Source of the DNA: S015-6 sp964384945
GTDB taxonomy: Bacteria > Desulfobacterota > DSWW01
Assembly: GCA_964384945.1 (NCBI GenBank)
Contig: CAYLMK010000002.1
Span: 62,001 to 126,000, forward strand
Length of the DNA stretch: 64,000 bases
Direction of reading: 5' to 3'
Shown here piece by piece: positions 26,747 through 35,543 of the stretch (position 1 is the first letter of the stretch; each line of letters begins with the position of its first letter). The position numbers and the translations under genes were made by a program. A model generated the notes under the pieces. The model worked only from the letters and a program-made list of their open reading frames with translations, ran no database searches and was not told the origin of the DNA.

Positions 26747-29700
26747 GGACGATCCCTACCCCCGCACGAGACTGCGAGGTCTTCCTCCTCCGGGGGGATT
26801 CGAGGGAGGCCGTCATCCGGCATGCGCGGGGGTTGCGCTCGGCTCTCGCGCAGCCCCCGCATGCCGCCCTGATGGATCTGGCCGAATGGGTCAACAGCGG
26901 TCCGCACGGGGATTGCCGCGTCTGCCTGTCCGTCGTCGCCTCCTCGCCGCAGGACCTGGACGCCAAGCTCTCCAGCGCCGTCGATCGACTGGCCGACCCG
27001 AAGACCGAGGAAATCAAGAGCAAGAAGGGAGTGTACTTCTTCGAGAGGCCCCTGTACGCAAAAGGCAGGCTCGCATTCCTCTTCCCGGGCGAGGGCTCGC
27101 AGTACCCGCGCATGCTTGCCGATCTCTGCATGCTCTTCCCCGAGGTGAGGGCTCCCTTCGACCGAATCGACCGGGCCTTCGAGGCGTGCGGCCTCTCGGC
27201 CGATTTCATACCGAGCGAGATCGTCTTCCCGCCTTACGGGGCCGGGGAACATCGTGGAGGCCACCCGCAGGATCCGGAAGGGCTCTGGGCCATGCCCGCA
27301 GCGGTGGCGGCCGTGCTGACGGCCAACCAGGCCGTCCTGGAACTGTTCGAGCGCATGGCAGTCCGCCCTGACTGTGTTCTGGGGCACAGCACGGGCGAGT
27401 ACAGCGCCTTTCAGGCTGCCGGCATTCTCGAGGTGAGCGATCCGTCCCGCTACGAGCTCTACATATCGGAACTGCACCGCATCTACCGCGAGGCGACCGC
27501 CCGGGGCGTCGTGGAGAAGGTGAAGCTCGCGGCCGCCGGAGCGGACGCGGAGACGGTCACAGGATTCCTGGCAGGCATCGGTGCGCAGGTCCACATCGCG
27601 ATGGACAACTGCCCCCACCAGACCGTCTTCCTCGGGGCCGAACCGGAGATGCAGAAGGCCCTGCGGGCGCTCGGCGAACGGGGGGTCATCTGCCAGGGGC
27701 TTCCCTTTGACCGTCCCTACCACACGCGGCTCTTCCGGGCCTATGCAGAGAAGCTGCGGCCCTTCTTCGAAAAGTGGCTGACCGGCCGGGCAAACCTGCC
27801 GACCTATTCCTGTACGATCGCGGACCGCTTCCCCGAGGACCGCCGAAGGCTCTGCGATATCGCCGTGGACCACTGGGCCGAGCCTGTCCGGTTCCGCCGG
27901 ACGATCGAGAAGATGCACGCGGACGGCGTCCGGCTATTCGTCGAGGTCGGCCCCAGGGGGAACCTGACCTCCTTTGTCAGCGACATCCTGGGAAAACGGG
28001 AAGGCCTGGCATTGGCCGCCAACATGGCGGGCCGCTCCGGACTCGCCCAGATCCACCACGTCGTGGGCCTGCTGGCCGCCCATGGGGTGCCCCTCAGCAC
28101 AGACTACCTTTACGCCGGCAAGCCGAGGACCCGCCCCGCCTGCGAGGCCTCCTCCGGGCAAGACGATCGGCACGGGAGCGGGCCTGCTCCGATGCGAATC
28201 GAGCTCGAGCTTCCCCGGCTTCGGCTCGACGCCGCGGCCGGAACGCTCCGCAAGGGTTCGCGCAGCCCGGAGGCGCAGATTCACACGGAATCCTCCTGCC
28301 CGGCCATGGGTGCCTACTTCGATACCATGGAACGATTCCTTTCGGTTCAGCGGGAGGTCATGGAGGCCTATCTGGCCGGTGCGGGGGATCCGATTGCGGC
28401 GGATGGGAGATGCGACCTCTCGGAGGTCTTCGCGCGGCTCCAGAACAGCCCGGGTTCGTCCCTTGCCGGCCTTGGAGGCCGCCGTGCCCCTTCGCAACCG
28501 GGCCCGCCCGCCCCCACCCCGGCCCCGGATCTTCCGAAGCCGGGCCCAAACCCCAAGGAGGGGCCGGGAAAGGAGTCTTCCGGGGCACCCGCCCCGCCGG
28601 CGGCGGCCGAGGCCGACCGAACGGGGCCTGCGGGTCTGCTCCGGGGCATGTCCGCCGAGGCCCTGAAGGAGCTGCTCCTGGCCCGCATCAGCGAGCGGAC
28701 CGGCTACCCGCTGGAGATCCTGGATCCCAGGATCGATCTGGAGGCCGACCTGGGCATCGATTCCATCAAGCGAATCGAGATCCTGGGATCCCTCTGGGAA
28801 GCCGACCCGAACCTCGACCCGGCAGGCCTGGAGAAGGTCGCCTCGGAGAAGACCCTTGGCGCGCTGATCGCCTCCCTCGCGCGGTTGAGCCGACCGGCGG
28901 AGGCCCGCGGCGGCCCTTCGAGCACCGACGGCCCGGGGACTGCCGCCCGCGGCCAGGAGGATGCCTTTGTCGAAGCGGTCTCCAGGCTGCCCCTTCTCGA
29001 CGAGGTCACCTCCCTGTCGGCCGGCCTTGCGCTTGTCGCCAGCAGGACGTTCGATCCCGACCGGGACCTCTTTCTCAAGGACCACACGATCGGCAGGCGC
29101 GCCTCCGTCTCGGAACCCGAGCGGACCGGCTTGGCGGTCATGCCGCTCACCATGAGCATGGAGATGATGGCAGAGGCGGCAAGCCTGCTCGTGCCAGGCA
29201 AGCGGCTCGTGGGAATGAGGGTGTTCCGGGGGTACCGATGGATTCTATTCGACCGGCCGCAGGTCGCCCTGAAGGCCGTTGCCGAGAGAATCCCCGAAAC
29301 CGACCAGGTGCGTGTCAGGATCTTCGAGCGCGAACAGGACCCCGCATCCGGAGCCGTCCCCATCGCCGAGGGGACGGTTCTCTTCGGGGCCGCGTACCCC
29401 GAGCCGCCGGATCCGGCCCCGTTCTGCCTGCAAGGCGAGAGGGCCTCCGCCTGGACGGCGGATCGGCTGTATAGCGACAGGATGTTCCACGGCCCCTCCT
29501 GGCAGGCGGTCGCCTCCGTGGACCGCTGCGGGGAGGACGGCGCAGCCGCCACCATCGAGGTCCTCTCATCGGACCGGTTTTTCTCCCCGCCGCGGCCCGG
29601 CGCCTTCCTCACGGATCCGATCGTGCTCGATGCTGCGGGGCAGGTCGTGGGATTCTGGGCCATGGAACACCTCGAAGAGGGATTCCTCGTCTTCCCCTAC

Positions 29701-30714
29701 CGCTTCGAGGCCCTGCACATCTACGGACCGAGGCAGGAGGTCGGGCGGAAGGCGGCCTGCCTGGCGCGCACCCGGCTCGACGGACCGCAGAGGGTCCTCA
29801 CCGATTTCGACGTCCTCGGGCCGGACGGAGTACGGTGGATGAGGATCGAGGCATGGGAAGACAAGCGCTTCCGGCTGCCCGAACGCGCTTACGCCTTCCT
29901 GCTTTCCCCTGTCGAGGTCATCCCGAGCGAGCCGTGGGACGAGCCTTTTTCCTCCTTCCGGGAATCGGGCCCCCTCTGCTGCCTGCGCCTGCGTGAGCTC
30001 TTCAGGGGGGACGAGGAATTCTGGAGACAGGTGTTTGCAGGCCTGATCCTCAGCCCGGAGGAACGCCGCGCCTTCCGTGACCTCGGTCTGTCCCCCAAGG
30101 AATCGACCGACTGGCTCCTTGTCAGGCTTCTGGCAAAGGACGCGGTTCGCGCCTGCCTCAGGCACCACCGCGGCATCGTGCTCGGGCCGGCGGACGTGGA
30201 AATCGCGACGGACGAACGCGGCCGTCCGGTCCCCCGGGGATCCTGGGCCCGAGGCCTGGATTCGATCCCTTGCCTCTGCCTGGCCCATGCCGAGGGTGTG
30301 ACTGCGGCGGTGGCCTGGAGTCCGGAGGGGAGCCGCTCGTTCGGCATCCACATCGAAGCCGTAGCGGCCCTCGAGAAGGAGGCCCGGGAATCGGATCTGT
30401 TTCCCGAGGAAAAGGAACTGCTCCTTTCCATCAACGGGGCGTCGCAGCAGGAGTGGATTGTCCGCTCCCTGGCGTCCAAGGCGGCCGCAGCCAAGGCCCT
30501 GGGCCGGGAAGGCATGGGGAGTCCGTCCGGCCTGATCCTTCGGGCCGTGGATCCGTCCGCCGGGGAACTCAGGCTCGCCCTGTGCGGAGAACTCGGACGG
30601 GACTTCCCGGACCTGGCCGACCGGCCGATTCGGGTCCGTACCTTCCGGGAGGCCCGATACATCGTCGCCAGCACCGTCGTTCAAAGGAGTCGGCATGACC
30701 GAGGCAACCCGTGA
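26743..30714 (+). CDS. AT-ACP-DH protein with degenerate phosphopantetheinyl-transferase-like C-terminus
   Basis: A 1323-residue synthase subunit lacking its own KS. Acyltransferase (about 105-430): FLFPGEGSQYP and Ser216 in GHSTGE. After a Pro-rich linker comes one acyl carrier domain with the PUFA-type motif LGIDSIKR (Ser674). The double-hotdog dehydratase spans about 760-1010: His781 in LKDHTIG, Asp963 in TDPIVLDAAGQ. Residues about 1060-1300 resemble Sfp-type phosphopantetheinyl transferases (LCLAHAEG, GIHIEAV, SKAAAAKALG). However, the first metal Asp of GxDxE is His1203 and the Glu of KEA is Ala1247; only Glu1205 remains. The domain is probably inactive as a transferase or has another role. 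Start ATG 26743 overlaps the KS stop; the following ACP gene starts 20 nt before this stop. Confidence 0.87.
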   Translation: MRTIPTPARDCEVFLLRGDSREAVIRHARGLRSALAQPPHAALMDLAEWVNSGPHGDCRVCLSVVASSPQDLDAKLSSAVDRLADPKTEEIKSKKGVYFFERPLYAKGRLAFLFPGEGSQYPRMLADLCMLFPEVRAPFDRIDRAFEACGLSADFIPSEIVFPPYGAGEHRGGHPQDPEGLWAMPAAVAAVLTANQAVLELFERMAVRPDCVLGHSTGEYSAFQAAGILEVSDPSRYELYISELHRIYREATARGVVEKVKLAAAGADAETVTGFLAGIGAQVHIAMDNCPHQTVFLGAEPEMQKALRALGERGVICQGLPFDRPYHTRLFRAYAEKLRPFFEKWLTGRANLPTYSCTIADRFPEDRRRLCDIAVDHWAEPVRFRRTIEKMHADGVRLFVEVGPRGNLTSFVSDILGKREGLALAANMAGRSGLAQIHHVVGLLAAHGVPLSTDYLYAGKPRTRPACEASSGQDDRHGSGPAPMRIELELPRLRLDAAAGTLRKGSRSPEAQIHTESSCPAMGAYFDTMERFLSVQREVMEAYLAGAGDPIAADGRCDLSEVFARLQNSPGSSLAGLGGRRAPSQPGPPAPTPAPDLPKPGPNPKEGPGKESSGAPAPPAAAEADRTGPAGLLRGMSAEALKELLLARISERTGYPLEILDPRIDLEADLGIDSIKRIEILGSLWEADPNLDPAGLEKVASEKTLGALIASLARLSRPAEARGGPSSTDGPGTAARGQEDAFVEAVSRLPLLDEVTSLSAGLALVASRTFDPDRDLFLKDHTIGRRASVSEPERTGLAVMPLTMSMEMMAEAASLLVPGKRLVGMRVFRGYRWILFDRPQVALKAVAERIPETDQVRVRIFEREQDPASGAVPIAEGTVLFGAAYPEPPDPAPFCLQGERASAWTADRLYSDRMFHGPSWQAVASVDRCGEDGAAATIEVLSSDRFFSPPRPGAFLTDPIVLDAAGQVVGFWAMEHLEEGFLVFPYRFEALHIYGPRQEVGRKAACLARTRLDGPQRVLTDFDVLGPDGVRWMRIEAWEDKRFRLPERAYAFLLSPVEVIPSEPWDEPFSSFRESGPLCCLRLRELFRGDEEFWRQVFAGLILSPEERRAFRDLGLSPKESTDWLLVRLLAKDAVRACLRHHRGIVLGPADVEIATDERGRPVPRGSWARGLDSIPCLCLAHAEGVTAAVAWSPEGSRSFGIHIEAVAALEKEARESDLFPEEKELLLSINGASQQEWIVRSLASKAAAAKALGREGMGSPSGLILRAVDPSAGELRLALCGELGRDFPDLADRPIRVRTFREARYIVASTVVQRSRHDRGNP

Positions 30715-30985
30715 GGCGGTCTTCAAAACCGTCGTGGACATCCTCCGAAAGATGGACGAGGACTGGGAAGACTCGACCGAACTGACGCCCGAGACCTGGC
30801 TGGTCGCCGATCTGGGACTCGAATCCATCGACGTCGTGGTGCTCGGCACCACGATCCAGGAACACTACAACCGGTCCATGCCTTTTGCGGAGTTTCTGGC
30901 CGAGATCGGCGAGCGGGAGATCCGCGACATCCGGATCGATCAATTCGTGGATTTCGTCCATCGACACCTGAACCAAGCGGGCTGA
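30695..30985 (+). CDS. Free-standing acyl carrier protein 1
   Basis: A 96-residue acyl carrier protein. The phosphopantetheine site is Ser44 in LGLESID (Glu replacing the usual Asp of DSL, seen in some PKS and lipid-pathway carriers). Four-helix ACP spacing and acidic composition are normal. It overlaps the 3' end of the dehydratase-protein gene by 20 nt and has AAGGAGT upstream of the ATG, so it is made together with the megasynthase. Likely roles are receiving the starter acyl group from the acyl-AMP ligase at 46868-48640 or carrying the product to tailoring enzymes. Confidence 0.9.
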   Translation: MTEATREAVFKTVVDILRKMDEDWEDSTELTPETWLVADLGLESIDVVVLGTTIQEHYNRSMPFAEFLAEIGEREIRDIRIDQFVDFVHRHLNQAG

Positions 30986-31050
30986 GAGCAGCGATTCTGC
31001 GGCCGAAGGGAACCCGCCCCTTCAGGCTCCAGGGCAACCGGGAGGGCTTC

Positions 31051-32661
31051 GTGACGAGACGCGCCGTGCTGATCGGGCTGGATGGTGCAACCTTCGACGT
31101 TCTGGAACCGCTCGTGGACCGGGGCGTGATGCCTTTTCTCAAGGGCTTCTGGCAGGCGGGCAGCCGCTCCGGCCTGCGGTCCGTCGTCCCGCCGCTGACC
31201 CCGCCCGCCTGGACCTCGCTCGCGACCGGAAGAAGCCCGGGGCGTCACGGGGTCTTCGATTTCTTCCTCAAGGAGAAGAACACCCCTCACATCCGGTTCG
31301 CCACGTCCCGGGACGTGGCGTGCGAGACCGTCTGGTCCATCGCGAACCGGAACCGATGCAGGGTGACCGCGCTCAACTTCCCTCTCATGATGCCGCCGCC
31401 GCACCTGGACGGGCATGTCGTGGCCGGAGGCTGGATGACGCCGCGACAGCTCAGGCTCGGATGCTTTCCTGAGGGTCTCTACGAAACCCTCCGGAAGATC
31501 CCCGGATTCGACCCGCGAAGCATCGCCATGGACATGGCCGCCGAGGAAAAGGCCCTCGAGGGGTGCGAGCCCGAGGAGTACGAGAGCTGGATCCGGACGC
31601 ACATCGACCGGGAACGGCAGTGGTTCACCATCCTCGAGCACCTCATGCGCGAAGATCCCTCCGGCCTGACGGCCCTGCTATTCGACGGGGTCGACAAGAT
31701 CCAGCACCTCTGCTGGCGCTTTCTCGTTCCGGAGGGAGGAGAAGGAACTCTCGAGCCCTGGGAGCAGCGGGTGCGGGATGCGTCCCTCGCCTACTTCTCG
31801 GAACTGGACCGGCTGCTGGCCGGGATCGACGCCCTGGCCGGCCCCGCCTCCACGGTTCTCATCGCATCGGACCACGGCTTCGGCCCGCAGACCATGACCT
31901 TCTTCGTCAACGCGTGGCTCGAGAAAGAAGGCCACCTCCGCTGGGCGAGGCCGGACCCGCCCCGCGAGAGCAAGGGATCTGCCCTGGGCATGGGGCAACT
32001 GGCGCGTCACGTCACGCTGCTCGATTGGGGCAAGACGAGGGCCTATGCCGCCACCCCGAGCAGCAACGGCATCTTCATCGTGCCCGCAAGGGGAGCATCA
32101 TCCCCCGGCGTCCCGGCGGGTGACTACGACGCCTTCCGGAAAAGGATGATCGACTCCCTGTACGGCCTGACCTGCCCCGGCACGCAGGGCAGGCTCGTCG
32201 AGCGGATCTGGACCCGGGAGGAGGCCTTCGAAGGGCCCTTCCTGGACCGGGCCCCGGATCTCACGCTGGGCCTGGCGGACGGGGGGCTCGTTTCCATCCT
32301 CGGCTCGGATGCGGCGGTCAAGCCGAGGGAGAGGCCGAGCGGCACCCATCGGCCCGTGGGCGTCTTCATGGCCAAGGGTCCCGGCATTCGAGAGGGCGTT
32401 CGGGCCGAAGAACTCTCCATCCTCGATGTGGCGCCCACCCTGCTCTACACCCTCGGGCTGGAGATCCCGGAAGACATGGAAGGCAGGGTGGCCGAGGTTG
32501 TCTTTGAGCCGGACTTCCTGCAACGACAACCGATCCGGTTCGGAGGGGCCGCGCCCGGGGCCGCGTCAGCCGACAAGGGGCCCGGCGACAACATCCTGTT
32601 CGATGCCGATGCCGAGGCCGAGATGGCCCGGCGCCTGAGGGCATTGGGATATATCGATTGA
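31051..32661 (+). CDS. Type I phosphodiesterase / nucleotide pyrophosphatase family enzyme
   Basis: A 536-residue cytosolic alkaline-phosphatase-superfamily hydrolase or phosphotransferase. Visible elements: LIGLDGATFD (metal Asp11), PLTPPAWTSLATG with nucleophile Thr50, FDGVDKIQHLCW (metal Asp and His), SDHGFG, and GTHRPVG (metal His). There is no signal peptide. The GTG start at 31051 is preceded by GGGAGGG. Family members act on phosphodiesters; in lipid or PKS loci they are candidates for head-group handling, but no substrate can be read here. It lies 65 nt after the ACP gene and 19 nt before the hydrolase gene. It ends ALGYID, a tail common in this family. Confidence 0.82.
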   Translation: MTRRAVLIGLDGATFDVLEPLVDRGVMPFLKGFWQAGSRSGLRSVVPPLTPPAWTSLATGRSPGRHGVFDFFLKEKNTPHIRFATSRDVACETVWSIANRNRCRVTALNFPLMMPPPHLDGHVVAGGWMTPRQLRLGCFPEGLYETLRKIPGFDPRSIAMDMAAEEKALEGCEPEEYESWIRTHIDRERQWFTILEHLMREDPSGLTALLFDGVDKIQHLCWRFLVPEGGEGTLEPWEQRVRDASLAYFSELDRLLAGIDALAGPASTVLIASDHGFGPQTMTFFVNAWLEKEGHLRWARPDPPRESKGSALGMGQLARHVTLLDWGKTRAYAATPSSNGIFIVPARGASSPGVPAGDYDAFRKRMIDSLYGLTCPGTQGRLVERIWTREEAFEGPFLDRAPDLTLGLADGGLVSILGSDAAVKPRERPSGTHRPVGVFMAKGPGIREGVRAEELSILDVAPTLLYTLGLEIPEDMEGRVAEVVFEPDFLQRQPIRFGGAAPGAASADKGPGDNILFDADAEAEMARRLRALGYID

Positions 32662-32680
32662 AGGCGGACGGAATCCGGCG

Positions 32681-33523
32681 ATGAAGAAGGCCTCGGTAAA
32701 CGGCACAAGAATCCACTACCTCCAGTCCGGATCCGGGCCGGATGTGGTGCTGATCCACGGGCTCGGGGGCAATCTGGCGATCTGGTTCCTCCACCTCGTC
32801 CCGAAGATGAAGAACTCGTTTCGCTTCACGGCTTACGATCTTCGGGGGCACGGCCGCAGCGACGCCCCGCCCACCGGGTACACCACGGCGGACATGGTGG
32901 ACGATCTGAAGGGCCTGCTCGACCACCTCGGCCTCGAGAAGCCCCACATCGTGGGCCATAGCTGGGGAGCGGACGTGGGCCTTCATTTCGCCGTGTGCCA
33001 CCCGGACCGCGTCTCCAAGCTCGTGGTATTCGAGCCGAACATCGCCGCCCTGATCGACTGGAGGCGGAGCAAGGACTGGAACGGCTGGGCCTACTGGGCC
33101 GAGCGCCTGGAGGAGTTCGGCGTCAAGGTGCCGCGCGAAAAATGGCACGATGTGGATTACATGCTGAGGCAGACGGCCCACATTCCGATGCTTTACGGGC
33201 CCTTCAAGGGGATGCCACGCCGGGAGAACCCCCTGACCAAGCTCCTTCAGACCAGCATCGTCCAGGATTACGAAAAGGTGGCGGGGATGACCCTGGACCG
33301 GATCGAGGCGATTTCCTGCCCGATCCTGGCCATCTACGGCCCGAAGTCGCACTTCCTGATCACCTACGACTACCTTCGGGACCGCGTGCCCAACTGCACG
33401 GCCAGGCTCCTGCCGGACGGCGACCATTACGGTCCTCTCGAGCATCCGGAACTCGTGGTGAAGGAACTGGAGGCGTTTCTGGGCGCGGGCGCATCCGAGG
33501 CTGCCGCAGGCGGGCCGCCATGA
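32681..33523 (+). CDS. Alpha/beta hydrolase 1
   Basis: A 280-residue alpha/beta-fold hydrolase. It has the oxyanion motif HGLGGN, YDLRGHGRS, the nucleophile elbow GHSWG (Ser94), and a C-terminal GDHYGPLEHPE with the catalytic His. The usual acid position after the sixth strand (IYGPKSHFL) has no Asp, so the acid may lie elsewhere. No signal peptide. In the gene chain it may release or hydrolyse an acyl-thioester or ester intermediate, since the megasynthase itself has no thioesterase domain; that is inference. Its stop overlaps the next gene's ATG (ATGA), showing translational coupling with the SDR. Confidence 0.82.
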   Translation: MKKASVNGTRIHYLQSGSGPDVVLIHGLGGNLAIWFLHLVPKMKNSFRFTAYDLRGHGRSDAPPTGYTTADMVDDLKGLLDHLGLEKPHIVGHSWGADVGLHFAVCHPDRVSKLVVFEPNIAALIDWRRSKDWNGWAYWAERLEEFGVKVPREKWHDVDYMLRQTAHIPMLYGPFKGMPRRENPLTKLLQTSIVQDYEKVAGMTLDRIEAISCPILAIYGPKSHFLITYDYLRDRVPNCTARLLPDGDHYGPLEHPELVVKELEAFLGAGASEAAAGGPP

Positions 33524-34419
33524 GGAAGACGATCCTCATCACGGGCGCCTCGAGCGGGATCGGCCTGGAGACGGCCCTGCACCTTTCCGAGCAGGGTTAC
33601 GAGGTCTATGCCTCGGTGCCGGAACCGGGTCACGTGCCGGCCGTGGAGGAGGCGGCCGGTCGTCGAGGGGCGCCCCTCAAGACCGTCCTTCTGGACGTCA
33701 CAGACCCGGAAGGGATCCGGGAAGCGGTCGAAAGGGTCGTCCGGGAATCCGGAGGCATCTACGGACTGGTCAACAATGCCGGCCTCGGGCTCCGGGGATT
33801 TTTCGAAGACCTTGCGGACGAGGAAATCCGGCGCCTTTTCGACGTGAATGTATTCGGGGTGATGGCGGTCACGAGGGCCGTCCTGCCGCACATGCGAAGG
33901 GCGCGGCAGGGACGCATCCTGATCATGAGTTCGGCGGGCGGCAGGATCGCTGCGGTGACGATCAGCGCCTACTGCGCGGGCAAGTTCGCGGTCGAGGGAT
34001 TCGGCGAGGCACTCGCCCTGGAGACGGCGCCGCTGGGTCTGCACGTATCCCTGATCGAGCCGGGCCTTGTCATGACCCCCCATTTCACCGTGAACAGGGG
34101 GCAGGCAAAGGCCTCGATCGACCCTCGCAGCCCGTACCACGCATGGTTTTTGCACCATGAGCGCGTGATCGACGGCATCCTGGGCAGGAATCGGATCCGG
34201 CCTGCCGACGTGGCAAGGACCGTACGGAAGGCCCTGGAGGCAAAGAGGCCGAGGCTTCGCTACATCGTGGGCTGGAGGCCCAGGCTCCTCATCGGCCTGC
34301 GCCGCCATCTTCCGGGCGAATGGTTCGAGCGGGCCTATTTGCGGCAGGTGCGCCGCGAACTCGCCCGCGGCGGCATCTCCGTGGGAGAGGCTCCCCCGCC
34401 GTCCGATTCGGCGCGATGA
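33520..34419 (+). CDS. Short-chain dehydrogenase/reductase 1
   Basis: A 299-residue classical SDR. The NAD(P) motif is TGASSGIG (8-15), followed by NNAG, a catalytic Ser region MSSAGGR and the YCAGK Tyr-Lys pair; after it comes IEPGLVMTPHF. It belongs to the long-tailed SDR group with a C-terminal amphipathic extension (RYIVGWRPRLLIGLRRHLPGEWFERAYL), which may contact membrane or lipid substrates. It is about 45 percent similar by eye to the second SDR at 35544-36407, including this tail, so the two arose by duplication around the methyltransferase gene. It likely reduces or oxidises a carbonyl/hydroxyl of the lipid product. Confidence 0.88.
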   Translation: MRKTILITGASSGIGLETALHLSEQGYEVYASVPEPGHVPAVEEAAGRRGAPLKTVLLDVTDPEGIREAVERVVRESGGIYGLVNNAGLGLRGFFEDLADEEIRRLFDVNVFGVMAVTRAVLPHMRRARQGRILIMSSAGGRIAAVTISAYCAGKFAVEGFGEALALETAPLGLHVSLIEPGLVMTPHFTVNRGQAKASIDPRSPYHAWFLHHERVIDGILGRNRIRPADVARTVRKALEAKRPRLRYIVGWRPRLLIGLRRHLPGEWFERAYLRQVRRELARGGISVGEAPPPSDSAR

Positions 34420-35507
34420 CATCTCCGGGTTCCCGCTTCAGCGGTCCCGGAAAGGGTGGAAACAACGTGTTCGCGTTCTGGGAGACCGTCAAGGTCGTCG
34501 GGCTGCCGAAACTCCTCAGGTTCTTCCAGGCCTACCGACTGGGCTGGCGGGACATGATCAGCGGGTTTTACTCGACCCGTGTCGTGCAGGCCCTGTTCAA
34601 CGTGGGCTTCTTCGATGCGCTCCTGCGGGAGGGCCGGGTGGACGCGAAGGCCTTCAGCGAGGCCAAGGGGGTTGACTGTGAGATCCTGCTCTCCCTTTGC
34701 GATTACCTTTACGCACTGGATCTCTTCACGAAAGACGGGACCGAATACTCCCTGACGGCGCGCGGAAGCTCCGTCGCCGGGCCGGCGCGGGGATGGTTCG
34801 AGGCGGTCTACGGCTACGAACCGATCCTCCATGCCCTGGAGGATCTCCTGCAAAAGGAGAAGCGTTATGGCTGCGAGGTGCGCCGGCGCGAGGAGCACGT
34901 GATCCGGGGCAATGAACGGGTCGAGGACCTCATCCACTTTCCGCTCGCCCTCGAGACGATCTCCCGCAGAGGCTTCAAGAGGGTTCTCGACATGGGCTGC
35001 GGGGAAGGCACCTTCCTCCGCCGCTTGTGCGCGGCCGACCCCGAGGCGGTCGGCTTCGGAATCGACCTGAATTCCGAGGCGATCGCACGGGGCAGGAAGG
35101 CCGCCTCGGAGGCAGGGCTCGGGGAGAGAATTCGCCTGTGCGTTCAGGACTTCACGAGACTGGGGGAGGCCGAAAACCTGCCGCAGGGTCTCGATGCGGC
35201 CACCTTCTTCCTGGTCCTGCACGAGAGGCTCTATCAAGGGCCCGAGGCCGTCGTCTCCTTGCTGCGAAACGTGCGGAAGGCACTGCCCGGCGTTCCGCTG
35301 ATTATCTTCGAGGTCATCCGGCCGGGCCTCGAGCAGATGCGCAGGCGACCCGGCATGAGCGTTCAATACCTGCTCCATCACGAGCTGAGCCGGCAGAAAC
35401 TGGCGCCCATGGAGGCATGGGAGGAGTTGTTGAATGAGGCGGGCCTTCGGATCACCGAGGCGCGCCGCCTGGATTTTCTGAAGACCGCCGTCTTCATCGC
35501 CGAATGA
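34416..35507 (+). CDS. SAM-dependent methyltransferase, paralogue of 4396-5436
   Basis: A class I methyltransferase of 363 residues from the ATG at 34416, which overlaps the SDR stop (ATGA). An in-frame GTG at 34467 would align exactly with the start of its paralogue (both then reach VKVVGL after the same number of residues), so the true protein may be 346 residues. Winged-helix-type N-terminal half; SAM motif I VLDMGCGEGTFL; acidic residue after strand 2 in GIDLNSEA. It sits between two paralogous SDRs, so a methylation coupled to ketone/alcohol changes is plausible. The substrate is unknown. It probably tailors the megasynthase product, as winged-helix methyltransferases do in polyketide pathways. 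Confidence 0.85.
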   Translation: MTSPGSRFSGPGKGGNNVFAFWETVKVVGLPKLLRFFQAYRLGWRDMISGFYSTRVVQALFNVGFFDALLREGRVDAKAFSEAKGVDCEILLSLCDYLYALDLFTKDGTEYSLTARGSSVAGPARGWFEAVYGYEPILHALEDLLQKEKRYGCEVRRREEHVIRGNERVEDLIHFPLALETISRRGFKRVLDMGCGEGTFLRRLCAADPEAVGFGIDLNSEAIARGRKAASEAGLGERIRLCVQDFTRLGEAENLPQGLDAATFFLVLHERLYQGPEAVVSLLRNVRKALPGVPLIIFEVIRPGLEQMRRRPGMSVQYLLHHELSRQKLAPMEAWEELLNEAGLRITEARRLDFLKTAVFIAE

Positions 35508-35543
35508 GCAGGGGCGGCGGCGCCCTTACGGAGAGGCAAAGGC

